From positions 1,736,001 to 1,800,000 of the forward strand of contig NZ_VFME01000001.1 in NCBI RefSeq assembly GCF_006714895.1: DNA of 64,000 bases, written 5' to 3'. The notes under the pieces were generated by a model. It had not been told where the DNA came from. It searched no databases and was given only the letters and a program-made list of their open reading frames with translations. A program made the translations under genes and the position numbers. Positions 53,497-62,525 of the stretch are shown here, in pieces. Position 1 is the stretch's first letter. Every line of letters begins with the position of its first letter. The DNA is from Gramella sp. Hel_I_59. Lineage in GTDB: Bacteria; Bacteroidota; Bacteroidia; Flavobacteriales; Flavobacteriaceae.

Positions 53497-54311
53497 TTCC
53501 ACCAAACTACAAAAAACCTTGAAAAACTATTCTTATGCTTCATCCATATAAGTGGTGATTTTTTCTTCTGAAAAAGTTCGGAAATTTCTTCCACTATTTC
53601 AGAATATGAACGCCAGTATTTACAGGATTCCGGCTTTGAGCTCCATAAATTTTTCTTAGGAGCATAGAACTCTGCATCATTCTTATCCAATTTCTGAAAT
53701 TCCTGAAGGCTAAGATATTTTCCATTTTGCAATGTAACGTCAGGATCATTGGAATATAACTGCGCCTTAAAGCATATTTGTTGCTCTATTTCGTCCAGAT
53801 CCAGATCGTATTTTTCCAGATAAATTTGAGTTTCTGGATGTTTTAGTAGCGGTAATTGCTTAGTAGTGATCTTCTCCATTTTTTCCAGAAAAGAATCTTT
53901 CCTGTTGGGTCCTATGAGCATCTTCTCATCCTGACCTACTTCTGGGTCCAGAATATAGACCTTATAAACCAGCTCTACATGCAAAAATTTTTTATTTTGA
54001 TGATCGAAGAGCAAAAAGTCTAGCTCGCCAAGAGTCATCTTTTGTTGATTGACCTGAATATTGGAAGCAATAAGTTCGTAGCGTTTGGAAAATTTAATGG
54101 CTATTTCAAAAAAACTTTCCATTCTTTTACCCAAAACCGAATTCCTGGGATGAACAATCTTTTCAAGTTCAGCTATTAACTCCTCAGTGATATCTACTTC
54201 AGGAAATTCGAAAACAGGAATTACAGAACTGTATTTTTTCCTTATATCTGACGTTTCTAAAAATCCTTTAAACTGACTTATAAGTTCGACTTCCGAAGTA
54301 TTGGATAACAT
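53493..54311 (-). CDS. DUF1853 family protein, possible PD-(D/E)XK-fold enzyme
   Basis: 272 aa. The pattern RNSVLGKRMESFFEIAIKF (about 56-74), then GELDFLLFD with D98 and HVELVYKVYI with E113 and K117, looks like a PD-(D/E)XK nuclease core (helix Glu, strand Asp, Glu...Lys). The DUF1853 label comes from memory of these blocks. The middle has GPNRKDSFLEKMEKITTKQL. No function is known for the family. It lies between the GyrI-like gene and TauE on the minus strand, with a four-base overlap to TauE. Confidence 0.75.
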   Translation of the reverse strand: MLSNTSEVELISQFKGFLETSDIRKKYSSVIPVFEFPEVDITEELIAELEKIVHPRNSVLGKRMESFFEIAIKFSKRYELIASNIQVNQQKMTLGELDFLLFDHQNKKFLHVELVYKVYILDPEVGQDEKMLIGPNRKDSFLEKMEKITTKQLPLLKHPETQIYLEKYDLDLDEIEQQICFKAQLYSNDPDVTLQNGKYLSLQEFQKLDKNDAEFYAPKKNLWSSKPESCKYWRSYSEIVEEISELFQKKKSPLIWMKHKNSFSRFFVVWWK

Positions 54312-54322
54312 ATAAAGTATAA

Positions 54323-54808
54323 CTATTTCGGACTGATCGGGATATAAATATCTTCGAGAGATTCAGGATCATCTGGTCCTTTATAATCACTTCCCATGAT
54401 CTCAAAGTGGGGGCGGTGATCAAGCTGATATTCAGATTTTGGAAGCCAGTCCTCAAAAATATACTTCGCGGTTCCGGCGAAGTTCTGAGCCGTTCCGCGA
54501 TGTCTGAAAACAGCGTACAATCCGCCTTCCAGTTCAAGTTTCTCAAGACCTTCAGGTAATTCTGCATAATCGTCTACCTCAACAGCAGCCCATTTTTCAA
54601 ATTTTGTTTGAGGATCAAATTCGCCTTTTAGGAATGCTTTTTTATACTGTTCTACAGAATATAGATCCCGGTTGGCGAGGCCCGGAGTCTTTACTTTTAT
54701 GCTCATAAAACGTTTCCAGAGCACTTCTGTCTTATCATTTGCCATACTGGTTTCCTTGCTTATGCCAGCAAGTCTAACAGCTTCAATTTCTTTTATCTTT
54801 GGTTGCAT
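54323..54808 (-). CDS. GyrI-like / AraC effector-binding domain protein
   Basis: 161 aa, a stand-alone GyrI-like small-molecule-binding domain: an N-terminal beta strand with EIEAVRLAGISKETSM, the central VEVDDYAELPEGLEKLEL and the C-terminal LDHRPHFEIMGSDY with a conserved acidic residue. These domains bind hydrophobic ligands or inhibit gyrase in some cases. There is no DNA-binding domain. The gap to the DPP IV gene is 3 nt, so it is probably in the same transcript. Confidence 0.85.
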   Translation of the reverse strand: MQPKIKEIEAVRLAGISKETSMANDKTEVLWKRFMSIKVKTPGLANRDLYSVEQYKKAFLKGEFDPQTKFEKWAAVEVDDYAELPEGLEKLELEGGLYAVFRHRGTAQNFAGTAKYIFEDWLPKSEYQLDHRPHFEIMGSDYKGPDDPESLEDIYIPISPK

Positions 54809-54811
54809 TTT

Positions 54812-56980
54812 TTAAGATTTTGGTCCCAATTCATAATTCTGCGGGGGAGTGGCATTCATCAAATGTTCCACAAAATAATCCCAGCGTCTTCTCATCATAT
54901 AATACGAATCTTTTCCGAAGCCATGGCGCGCATGAGGGAAAATTATCAGGTCGAAATCCTTGTTGGCTTCAATAAGGGCATCAACAACCAGATTCGTATT
55001 GTAGGGTGGTACATTATCATCCATTGCACCATGTGCCAGAAGCAATTTACCTTCAAGGTTCGCTGCCATATTCTGGTTCGCTTGTTTAGCATAATTTGAA
55101 GTACCGTCTTCGTCTTTGCGCAATAAACCTATATAACGCTCGCCCCAGTCATCCTCATAATTACGGTTATCATGGTTTCCAGATTCAGAAATACCCACCT
55201 TATAGAATTCAGGATAATTGAAGAGTGCAGCTGCAGTGGCAAATCCACCACCGGAGTGTCCCCAGATTCCAACGCGATCCAGATCCATATAAGTATACTT
55301 TTCAGCTAATTGCTTAAGACCACTAATCTGATCTTCCAATGTATTGTCGGCCATATTTCCATAGCAGGCATCGTGAAAAGATTTTGACCGATTCGGGTTA
55401 CAGGTACCATCGATGATCACCACTATAAAACCGAGTTCTGCCAGTGCCTGGTGATCACGCCGGCTTGGGTAAAATGAACGGGAACCAACTCCACCGCCTT
55501 GAGGTCCTGGATAAATGTAGTTTACTACTGGATAGGATTTATTCTCATCCAGATGTGTTGGCGTAAACATAAGTCCATAGAGATCCCAATCTCCGTTTCT
55601 TGACTTCACACTTATTCTCTTAGCCGGTTTCCAGCCGTCTGCTTCCAGATCTATTATATCTGCTTTCTCCAGCTCGGCTACTTGTTTTCCATTTATTTTT
55701 TTGAGGACTGCCCGGTTAGGAGTATCTGGTTTAGAATAATTATCTACAAAGTACTTCGAATTTGGAGAGATGCTTATTCTATGATTTGCGTCTTCCGGAG
55801 TAAGGTTCTGTAACTTTTTACCATCAAATCGAATGCTGTAGAATTGAGCGAAATAAGGATCCATAGATTGATCCTTCCCATTTGCCATAAAATAGATGAT
55901 GCGATCTTCAGCATTGAACTTTAAAACTTCGGTTACAATAAACTCTCCTTTAGTGATCTGATTTTTAAGTTTGCCGGTTTTGGAATCATAAAGATATAAG
56001 TGACCCCAATCATCTCTTTCAGAATACCAAATGATCTCGCTGGTTTCAGGGAAATATTTCCAGTTGATGCTTCCCTGTCCAGACTCATACTGGGTATCTA
56101 CTTTTTCTTCAAAAACTTCACGAACCTCTCCAGTATTTGCATCTGCAATTCTGAACTTTGCCACTTTATGGTCTCTTGAAGTTGAAACAAAGGCCAGCTC
56201 CTTAGAATCCTGGCTCCACTGATTATCATCGAAAGCTCCAGAACAACTAATGTCATCACATAGAGTTCCTCTTCTAGGATCCTGCGGAATTTTTAGCGGA
56301 ACGATTTCTGAATTCTCTGTATTTATAATAACACGCTCGATCTGTATTACCTTTTCATCACCCGGAAGTGGATATTTCCACTGCTGAAGTTCTGGAGCCC
56401 CAACTTTAGTTGAAGCAAGGTACATATCGCTTACATGTCGCTGATCCTGTCTGAAAGTAGCGATCTTTTTAGAATTCGGAGACCATAGCAGGATTGGCTT
56501 ATCACTTTTTCTCCAACCGGCATTATCTGTAGCATAACCATAATTTTCGATTCCGTCTTTGGTTAGTTGCGTCTCCTCACCAGTGGCAGCATCTTTGATC
56601 CATAAATTCCAATCCTTGATATAAGCCAATTTATTTCCATCTGGTGAAGCAACTTCTATACGCGAATACCTTCCATTTTCTTCGGAATTTGATTCAATGT
56701 TCGCTAGCAATTCTTCTTTGGAAGTAAAAGTAGTTTTGTCACCGGTTTTACTTTCAACCAGAACAAATTCGGAACCATCCCGGGTTGTAACTCGATACCA
56801 GAAATCTCCATTATGCAGCCATTGTGGATATACATAGCTCCGGTAAATTTTACTATTCGTATTATAACTTAAGAACTTTTCTGCATTTGCGTAATCTTCA
56901 GCAGTGATGCTATCCCGGTTTTGAGAATTCACATTAGAGAATGTAATAAAAGCAATAAGAACTAAAAGGTAGTTTTTCAT
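54812..56980 (-). CDS. Exported S9B dipeptidyl peptidase IV-like protein
   Basis: 722 aa. Signal peptide MKNYLLVLIAFITFSNVNSQ, eight-bladed propeller (about 40-470) and alpha/beta hydrolase domain. The catalytic Ser lies in WGHSGGGFATAA, Asp in AHGAMDDNVPPYN and His in FPHARHGFGKDSY. This is the S9B group, which releases dipeptides, often Xaa-Pro or other, from peptide N-termini. A periplasmic or outer-membrane location is likely. Together with the oligopeptidase B-like protein at 2.8 kb it fits a peptide-scavenging marine lifestyle. First gene of a minus-strand cluster. Confidence 0.93.
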   Translation of the reverse strand: MKNYLLVLIAFITFSNVNSQNRDSITAEDYANAEKFLSYNTNSKIYRSYVYPQWLHNGDFWYRVTTRDGSEFVLVESKTGDKTTFTSKEELLANIESNSEENGRYSRIEVASPDGNKLAYIKDWNLWIKDAATGEETQLTKDGIENYGYATDNAGWRKSDKPILLWSPNSKKIATFRQDQRHVSDMYLASTKVGAPELQQWKYPLPGDEKVIQIERVIINTENSEIVPLKIPQDPRRGTLCDDISCSGAFDDNQWSQDSKELAFVSTSRDHKVAKFRIADANTGEVREVFEEKVDTQYESGQGSINWKYFPETSEIIWYSERDDWGHLYLYDSKTGKLKNQITKGEFIVTEVLKFNAEDRIIYFMANGKDQSMDPYFAQFYSIRFDGKKLQNLTPEDANHRISISPNSKYFVDNYSKPDTPNRAVLKKINGKQVAELEKADIIDLEADGWKPAKRISVKSRNGDWDLYGLMFTPTHLDENKSYPVVNYIYPGPQGGGVGSRSFYPSRRDHQALAELGFIVVIIDGTCNPNRSKSFHDACYGNMADNTLEDQISGLKQLAEKYTYMDLDRVGIWGHSGGGFATAAALFNYPEFYKVGISESGNHDNRNYEDDWGERYIGLLRKDEDGTSNYAKQANQNMAANLEGKLLLAHGAMDDNVPPYNTNLVVDALIEANKDFDLIIFPHARHGFGKDSYYMMRRRWDYFVEHLMNATPPQNYELGPKS

Positions 56981-57204
56981 ATTCTATACTTTGAGGACTG
57001 GTTTAATTTCAATGTTGATCTTCAGGTTATTTTAGCACACTTACTCCTTTTAAATTCTTCCGAAGGGATTAGATGCCAAATAATTTTTTGATAGGTTTAT
57101 TCTGAACACTACTATCAGGACTACAATTTAAATATAATTACTTAAAATTCTGAAACCTGAAGCGTATGAAACTTTGAGTAACTAGGAATGCGTTTCAATT
57201 TGGA

Positions 57205-57212
57205 TATCTTTG
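57205..57212 (+). promoter_or_regulatory. Candidate -7 promoter element supporting the TTG start of the TruA-like gene
   Basis: TATCTTTG; transcription would start near 57219, leaving about 10 nt before TTG at 57229. TTTG at 57173-57176 is 28 nt upstream, too far for a normal -33 box. Confidence 0.5.
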
Positions 57213-57228
57213 CCAGAAAATCAAGCGT

Positions 57229-58017
57229 TTGTTCAGGAAAAGATTCTTCTATTTTATCAAAGTTCAGTATTTAGGCTATCGTTTACATGGGTGGCAAAAA
57301 CAGCCTGATGTGAAAACTATTGAAGGATTGATTACTAAAACATTTGGATGGATCATGCCAGACGCCAAATATAAAATTCTTGGAACCAGTCGTACAGATG
57401 CCATGGTGTCTGCGGAGGAGTCGGCTTTTGAATTGTTTCTTGATCATGAACCGCTGGAAGATCTACAGGAATTCCTTAAACTATTGAATAAAAATCTACC
57501 ACAGGATATTCGTGCTTTGAGTATTGAAGAAGTAGATGATAAATTCAATATCATACAGGATTCGAAAACTAAGGAGTACGCCTATTTGTTTAGCGTTGGT
57601 GACAAGTTCCATCCATTTTGTGCACCCTTTATGGCGAATTTTCAGGAAGACCTCGACATTGAAAAAATGAAAGAAGCCGCTAAGCTTTATCAAGGCAGGC
57701 ATAACTTTAAGAACTACTGCGTAAGGGTATCTGAAAAAAGCACTTTTGAGCGTGAGATGTTGAGATCTGAACTTGTTGAGAATACTCTTTATACTGCAAA
57801 TTTTTTCCCTGAAAATTCCTATATCTTTCATATTCATGCATCAGGTTTTTTACGCCACCAGGTTCGCTTAATGATGGGAACGCTTATTCAGGTAGGACGC
57901 GGAGAATTAAGTCTTGATCAAATTGAAGAAAGCTTAAGACCAGATACCCCGCACTTGCAAATGGACTTTATCGCTCCGGCATCTGGATTGATCCTGAGAA
58001 AACTGGAATTCGACTAG
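57229..58017 (+). CDS. TruA-like tRNA pseudouridine synthase, divergent
   Basis: A 262-aa protein of the TruA fold. The catalytic aspartate is in GTSRTDAMVSA, where standard TruA reads AGRTDAGVHA. YRLHGWQKQPDVKTIEG and FHIHASGFLRHQVRLMMGT are conserved elements. The start is TTG at 57229, since no in-frame ATG precedes the fold and the promoter element is at 57205. It probably modifies U38-40 of tRNA or a different RNA; the variant motif makes it possible that this is a paralogue with another target. Convergent with recQ, only 7 bp apart. Confidence 0.85.
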   Translation: MFRKRFFYFIKVQYLGYRLHGWQKQPDVKTIEGLITKTFGWIMPDAKYKILGTSRTDAMVSAEESAFELFLDHEPLEDLQEFLKLLNKNLPQDIRALSIEEVDDKFNIIQDSKTKEYAYLFSVGDKFHPFCAPFMANFQEDLDIEKMKEAAKLYQGRHNFKNYCVRVSEKSTFEREMLRSELVENTLYTANFFPENSYIFHIHASGFLRHQVRLMMGTLIQVGRGELSLDQIEESLRPDTPHLQMDFIAPASGLILRKLEFD

Positions 58018-58024
58018 CAATCTA

Positions 58025-60130
58025 TTATTTATTAGCGATGATCTTCAAACCTAGTTTGATCGTTTCATAAGGAATGGCAGCTTCAAAATGTTCGAAGTAT
58101 GCTTTTAATGAATTAGGATCGTTAAGATCAGATTTTGCTTTTTTGATCGCCTTTAGATCAGATTTTGGAACAAACTGATGCAGGTTGATTTCCTCTTCCT
58201 GGTCATAAAGTTTAATCAGGTGTGCGTAGATCGTATTGGTTGAAACACCTTTTTCTTTTGCCATTTCCTCTATACTCAATCCGCGATCATATAATTCCAG
58301 TGTTTCCTTAAAAGTATTAGACTTTTTAGAACGTTTCGTTTTAGGTTTTTTCTCCCTTTTATCTTTACTGAAGGCAATGATTTCTTTGATAAAGCGATAC
58401 CCATAGTCTTCCATTTTCTTACGACCAACCCCGTCGATCAGCAGAAATTCGGCATCAGACATTGGACGCTGTTTTTCCATATCCTTTAATGCAGCATCGT
58501 TAAAAATCAGGTAAGCAGGGATATCTTCTTCTTTTGCGATGGAAAGTCTTAACTGTCTTAGTTTTTCGAAAAGCGAATTAGAAGCTGATTCTTTTTTATT
58601 CTTTTCAGCTTTCTCCACCTGTTGTTTAACATCTGCCAGAAAAACCTTCTCTTTATTAAATAGAACTGACTTTGCATTTTCAGTTAACTGAAGATGATTG
58701 TTTTTATCAAAAGCGATTTCCAGCAAACCAAGATTGATCAATTGTATAATATACTGCTGCCAGTTTTGCCAGGAAATATCTTTCCCGATACCATAGGTAG
58801 AAAGCTCCTGGTAGTTGTTCTTTCGAACCACTTCATTTTGTGAACCTCTTAGTACATCAATGACTACGGAAATTGGTTCAGAAGCTTTTAGTCGGTAGAT
58901 ACAAGAAAGTGCTTTTTGAGCGATGATCGTACCATCAAAAAATTCCGGTGGATTCCTGCAAATATCACAATTACCGCAATCCTCCTGAAGATACTCTCCA
59001 AAGTAACCAAGCAGGATCTTCCTTCTGCAGGAAAGTGCTTCAGAATATTGTTTCATTCGATCAAGCTTTGCCAATTGCACCTCTTCATTCTTCGCATTCG
59101 AAGCAAATTTTTGAAGCTGGATCACATCAGCATAAGAATGAAACAAAAGTGTTTCAGATTCCAGCCCATCTCTACCGGCACGTCCAATTTCCTGGTAATA
59201 TCCTTCCAGATTCTTTGGCATGTTATAATGAATGACCCAACGGATATTGGATTTGTCGATACCCATTCCAAAAGCGATGGTTGCACAGATGATCTGTTTT
59301 TCATCATTGATAAAGTCATCCTGTATCTGCGAACGTTGATCATGATCGATTCCTGCGTGATAGGCTTCTGCTTTGAATCCTTTTGCTTTCAGTTTGGCAG
59401 CAAGCTCTTCAGTAGTTTTTCGGCTTAGACAATAAACGATTCCACTTTCAGAAGTACGATTATTAAGAAACTTAGCGATCTGCTCAAACCGCTTGATCCC
59501 AGGTTTTACTTCCAGACTCAGATTCTTCCGGTCGAAAGAAGCAATATGTTTTTTGGCTAAAGGTATATTCAGCTGTCGGCAAATATCATTTCTGGTAGCT
59601 TTATCTGCAGTTGCGGTAAGCGCTAGAATTGGAGTCGAATGGAACCTGTTCTTAAGATAACCAAGTTGTGTATAGGCAGGTCGAAAATCATGTCCCCAAC
59701 TCGAGATACAGTGTGCCTCATCGATGGCGATGAGACTAACTTTTCCATCTACCAGGAAACGATCTACGATTTGTAGACTTTCCGGAGCAACATAAATGAG
59801 TTTGAGCTCTTTATTCTCAATTTGCTTGAATATAGCTTCGCGTTGATCTTCGGTCTGGCTGCTGTTTAGGTAAGCGGCTGGAACACCATTCGCGTTCAAA
59901 CCATCCACCTGGTCTTTCATAAGGGCTATAAGCGGGGAGATTACTAGCGTAATTTCAGGCAATAAGATTGCGGGAAGCTGGTAACAAATAGATTTTCCAC
60001 CACCGGTAGGCATGATTACCAGGTTATCTTTTCCATCGAATACAGATTGTATGATCTTCTTTTGTAAGGGTCTAAATTTCTCATATCCAAAATACTCCTT
60101 CAAAGTATCCAGCAGCTTAACTTCATTCAT
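58025..60130 (-). CDS. recQ: ATP-dependent DNA helicase RecQ
   Basis: 701 aa. SF2 helicase motifs: Walker A MPTGGGKSICYQLPA, DEAH box IDEAHCISSWGHDFRP, motif VI QEIGRAGRDG. Zinc-binding cysteines are in SCRRKI and DCGNCDICRNPP, followed by a winged-helix RQC region and an HRDC domain (about 520-590). The extra C-terminal segment contains a helix-turn-helix (DRGLSIEEMAKEKGVSTNTI), as in other Bacteroidota RecQ proteins. It acts in recombination and replication-fork repair. The promoter box TACCTTTG ends 4 nt before the ATG, so the mRNA is expected to be leaderless. Confidence 0.96.
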   Translation of the reverse strand: MNEVKLLDTLKEYFGYEKFRPLQKKIIQSVFDGKDNLVIMPTGGGKSICYQLPAILLPEITLVISPLIALMKDQVDGLNANGVPAAYLNSSQTEDQREAIFKQIENKELKLIYVAPESLQIVDRFLVDGKVSLIAIDEAHCISSWGHDFRPAYTQLGYLKNRFHSTPILALTATADKATRNDICRQLNIPLAKKHIASFDRKNLSLEVKPGIKRFEQIAKFLNNRTSESGIVYCLSRKTTEELAAKLKAKGFKAEAYHAGIDHDQRSQIQDDFINDEKQIICATIAFGMGIDKSNIRWVIHYNMPKNLEGYYQEIGRAGRDGLESETLLFHSYADVIQLQKFASNAKNEEVQLAKLDRMKQYSEALSCRRKILLGYFGEYLQEDCGNCDICRNPPEFFDGTIIAQKALSCIYRLKASEPISVVIDVLRGSQNEVVRKNNYQELSTYGIGKDISWQNWQQYIIQLINLGLLEIAFDKNNHLQLTENAKSVLFNKEKVFLADVKQQVEKAEKNKKESASNSLFEKLRQLRLSIAKEEDIPAYLIFNDAALKDMEKQRPMSDAEFLLIDGVGRKKMEDYGYRFIKEIIAFSKDKREKKPKTKRSKKSNTFKETLELYDRGLSIEEMAKEKGVSTNTIYAHLIKLYDQEEEINLHQFVPKSDLKAIKKAKSDLNDPNSLKAYFEHFEAAIPYETIKLGLKIIANK

Positions 60131-60134
60131 GTTG

Positions 60135-60162
60135 CAAAGGTAAAATTAAAGGCTCAGAACAA
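60135..60162 (-). promoter_or_regulatory. Promoter of recQ, implying leaderless mRNA
   Basis: On the minus strand: TTG (60162-60160), 17-nt spacer, TACCTTTG (60142-60135). The recQ ATG (60130) follows after CAAC, so transcription starts at about the start codon. Confidence 0.6.
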
Positions 60163-60267
60163 CCAGCTGCAAGGTCAATTTTCAGCAGGAATAAATATTC
60201 TCTTACCGAATGTGAAACCGAGAGTATTGACAGATTATTCCTATTTTTATGAAAATAAAAAGTTTAT

Positions 60268-61347
60268 ATGGCGAAACGAAGAAAGCTGTTGCTAAGGCGT
60301 CCTAAACATACGAAGACGGTAAACCAGGTGCCTGGAACGATGACCTACGTGGGTCATAAGGAATCTTCAGAAACCAAACTTGAAGTGATCGATTATAATG
60401 CCGATCAGTACGAAAGGTATACTTCCAATTCGCCAGATGATGCCTTTAATTATGTAGATGAAAAAAGTGTTACCTGGTTCAATATTGATGGACTAAATAA
60501 TATTGGTGAGATCGAAAAACTTGGGGATTACTATGAATTGCATCCACTGGTGATGGAAGATATTGTAAATACCGGGCAGCGACCTAAAATTGAAGAATAC
60601 CAGGATTATCTTTTCATAGTTGCGAAAATGCTTTACCACAAGGATGGTGAAATAGAAAATGAGCATTTAAGCATGATCGTTGGTAAAAACTATGTCATTA
60701 CCTTTCAGGAATCTGATGGTGATGTTTTTGATCCTATTCGAGAACGTTTGGAAACTTCAAAAGGAAGAATAAGAGGCAAGGGAGCAGATTATCTAATGTT
60801 CGCGCTTCTGGATGCCATTATAGATAACTACTTCCTGGTGATCGATGATATGAGTGATCGTATTGAACTACTGGAAGAAAGCCTGTTTACTAACAGACCA
60901 AGTGATGATATTGTTTACGAGATCCAGGATCTCAAAAGAAATATACTTAGAATTAGACGTGCTGTATTTCCTCTGCGTGAAGTAATAAGCCGACTGGAAA
61001 AACTGGAAAACGAGATCATAGATCCACACACCGGGAACTATATTAGAGATTTATACGATCATATAATTCAGATCTCAGAGAATATCGAAATCTATCGGGA
61101 AATGATCTGGGGTCTTATGGATATGTATATGACCACGATTAGTAACAAAATGAACGAGGTCATGAAAGTACTTACCATTATGGCGAGTATTTTTATTCCT
61201 CTTACCTTTATTGCTGGTATCTACGGAATGAATTTCGAATATATTCCGGAGTTGCAATGGAAGTATAGTTACTTTGTACTTTGGGGAGTAATGATCATCA
61301 TATTCCTGTTAATGCTTTATTATTTTAAACGAAAAAAATGGCTTTAA
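60268..61347 (+). CDS. corA: CorA-type magnesium/cobalt transporter
   Basis: 359 aa. The N-terminal cytoplasmic domain (1-~240) has LHPLVMEDIVNTGQRPKIEE, a conserved CorA block. A long helix leads to two transmembrane segments at the C-terminus with the signature GMN in IYGMNFEYIPEL. It forms a pentameric channel for Mg2+ uptake. It overlaps the lactonase-family gene by 10 bp, suggesting co-translation. Confidence 0.95.
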   Translation: MAKRRKLLLRRPKHTKTVNQVPGTMTYVGHKESSETKLEVIDYNADQYERYTSNSPDDAFNYVDEKSVTWFNIDGLNNIGEIEKLGDYYELHPLVMEDIVNTGQRPKIEEYQDYLFIVAKMLYHKDGEIENEHLSMIVGKNYVITFQESDGDVFDPIRERLETSKGRIRGKGADYLMFALLDAIIDNYFLVIDDMSDRIELLEESLFTNRPSDDIVYEIQDLKRNILRIRRAVFPLREVISRLEKLENEIIDPHTGNYIRDLYDHIIQISENIEIYREMIWGLMDMYMTTISNKMNEVMKVLTIMASIFIPLTFIAGIYGMNFEYIPELQWKYSYFVLWGVMIIIFLLMLYYFKRKKWL

Positions 61348-62495
61348 AATTCACCAAGATCGCTAAGATTACTGCCTGCAGTGTATTTATTCTGATAAGT
61401 TCTAATACTTCAGCTCAATCTGAAGCTAATGCAGACAAGGAAATGAATAAAATTTATGTAGGAACTTATACAAAGGAAGAAGGCCATGTAGATGGTAAAG
61501 CTGAAGGGATCTACTTGCTACATCAGGATCCTGATAATGGGAGTCTTACTAACTGCGGAACCCAGGCTAAGATCATTAATCCTTCTTTCGTAAAGACGGG
61601 CCGGCAGGGTAAGTTTCTTTTTGCGGTTAGTGAACTGGGACCTGGAGACGATAAGTCGGGATATGTGTATTCTTACCAGATCCAGGAGAATGGAAACCTT
61701 AAGGAAATTAGTAAACTTTCTACCGGAGGATATGCTCCTTGTCATATCGCCCTGGATAGATCTGGAAAGTTCGTATTCGTTAGTAATTATATGGGTGGAG
61801 TAGTAGCTACTTATAAAGTTAAGTCTGATGGAGTCCTTGAAAAGGTCAATGAATTAAAACTTCCTGAAGCTGAAACCGCTCATGCACATACAGTTAAAAT
61901 AAGTGGTGACAATAGAACGGCATACGTTGCAGATCTAGGGAATGACCGACTTTTAGTATACGAATTTGATGTTGCCAGCGGAACACTCTCAAAGCATGAA
62001 AATTCACAGGTGCAACTTCCTAAAGGTGCTGGTCCAAGACATTTAAGCCTGAGTAGAAATGGAAATTTCGTTTATAGCATGAATGAGCTGAATTCTACAG
62101 TGACCACCTATAAGGTTTTAAAGGGTGGTGCACTTGAAATTGTACAAACTCTTAGTTCCTTGCCAGAAAGTTATCTGGATAAAAATTCTGGAGCGGATAT
62201 TCATATAGGCAAGGATGGAAAATTTCTTTATGCCAGTAATCGCGGTCATAACAGTATCGCTATATTTAGTATAGATCAGGTTAACGGAAAACTAAAGAAT
62301 GTTGACTTTGTTCCGGTAGCAGGAAAGACACCTCGAAACTTCGCCATATCTCCTTTCGGAAAGTATTTATATGCCGCCAGCCAGGATACTGGAAATATAA
62401 CTACCTACACGATCAATCCTGAAAATGGAAAATTAAAGATTCAGGAACCGATTTTTGAGATTAAAACTCCGGTTTGTCTGGAGTTTCAGAAATAA
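61338..62495 (+). CDS. Exported lactonase-family seven-bladed beta-propeller protein
   Basis: 385 aa. A signal peptide (about 1-28, TACSVFILISSNTSAQ) precedes repeats beginning with KIYVGTYTKEEG and continuing GSLTNCG, GKFLFAVSELG, HLSLSRNGNFVYSMNELNST, DGKFLYASNRGHNSIAIF and GKYLYAASQDTGNITTY. This is the 6-phosphogluconolactonase (Pgl/YbhE) family. Export makes a pentose-phosphate role unlikely; an extracytoplasmic sugar-lactone or binding role is more likely. The translational overlap with corA is 10 bp. Confidence 0.88.
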   Translation: MALKFTKIAKITACSVFILISSNTSAQSEANADKEMNKIYVGTYTKEEGHVDGKAEGIYLLHQDPDNGSLTNCGTQAKIINPSFVKTGRQGKFLFAVSELGPGDDKSGYVYSYQIQENGNLKEISKLSTGGYAPCHIALDRSGKFVFVSNYMGGVVATYKVKSDGVLEKVNELKLPEAETAHAHTVKISGDNRTAYVADLGNDRLLVYEFDVASGTLSKHENSQVQLPKGAGPRHLSLSRNGNFVYSMNELNSTVTTYKVLKGGALEIVQTLSSLPESYLDKNSGADIHIGKDGKFLYASNRGHNSIAIFSIDQVNGKLKNVDFVPVAGKTPRNFAISPFGKYLYAASQDTGNITTYTINPENGKLKIQEPIFEIKTPVCLEFQK

Positions 62496-62498
62496 AAA

Positions 62499-62525
62499 AA
62501 AGCAGCCAATTGGCTGCTTTTTTTC
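62499..62525. terminator. Bidirectional terminator
   Basis: The perfect 22-bp palindrome AAAGCAGCCAATTGGCTGCTTT (62499-62520) can form a stem of up to 9 bp with flanking A and T tracts. It ends the corA-lactonase transcript and the minus-strand deacylase transcript. Confidence 0.88.

Noticed and set aside
58916..59428. 170-codon plus-strand open frame inside recQ
   Set aside because: Antisense to conserved RecQ helicase motifs, with low-complexity Cys/Phe/Ile-rich composition and no promoter.
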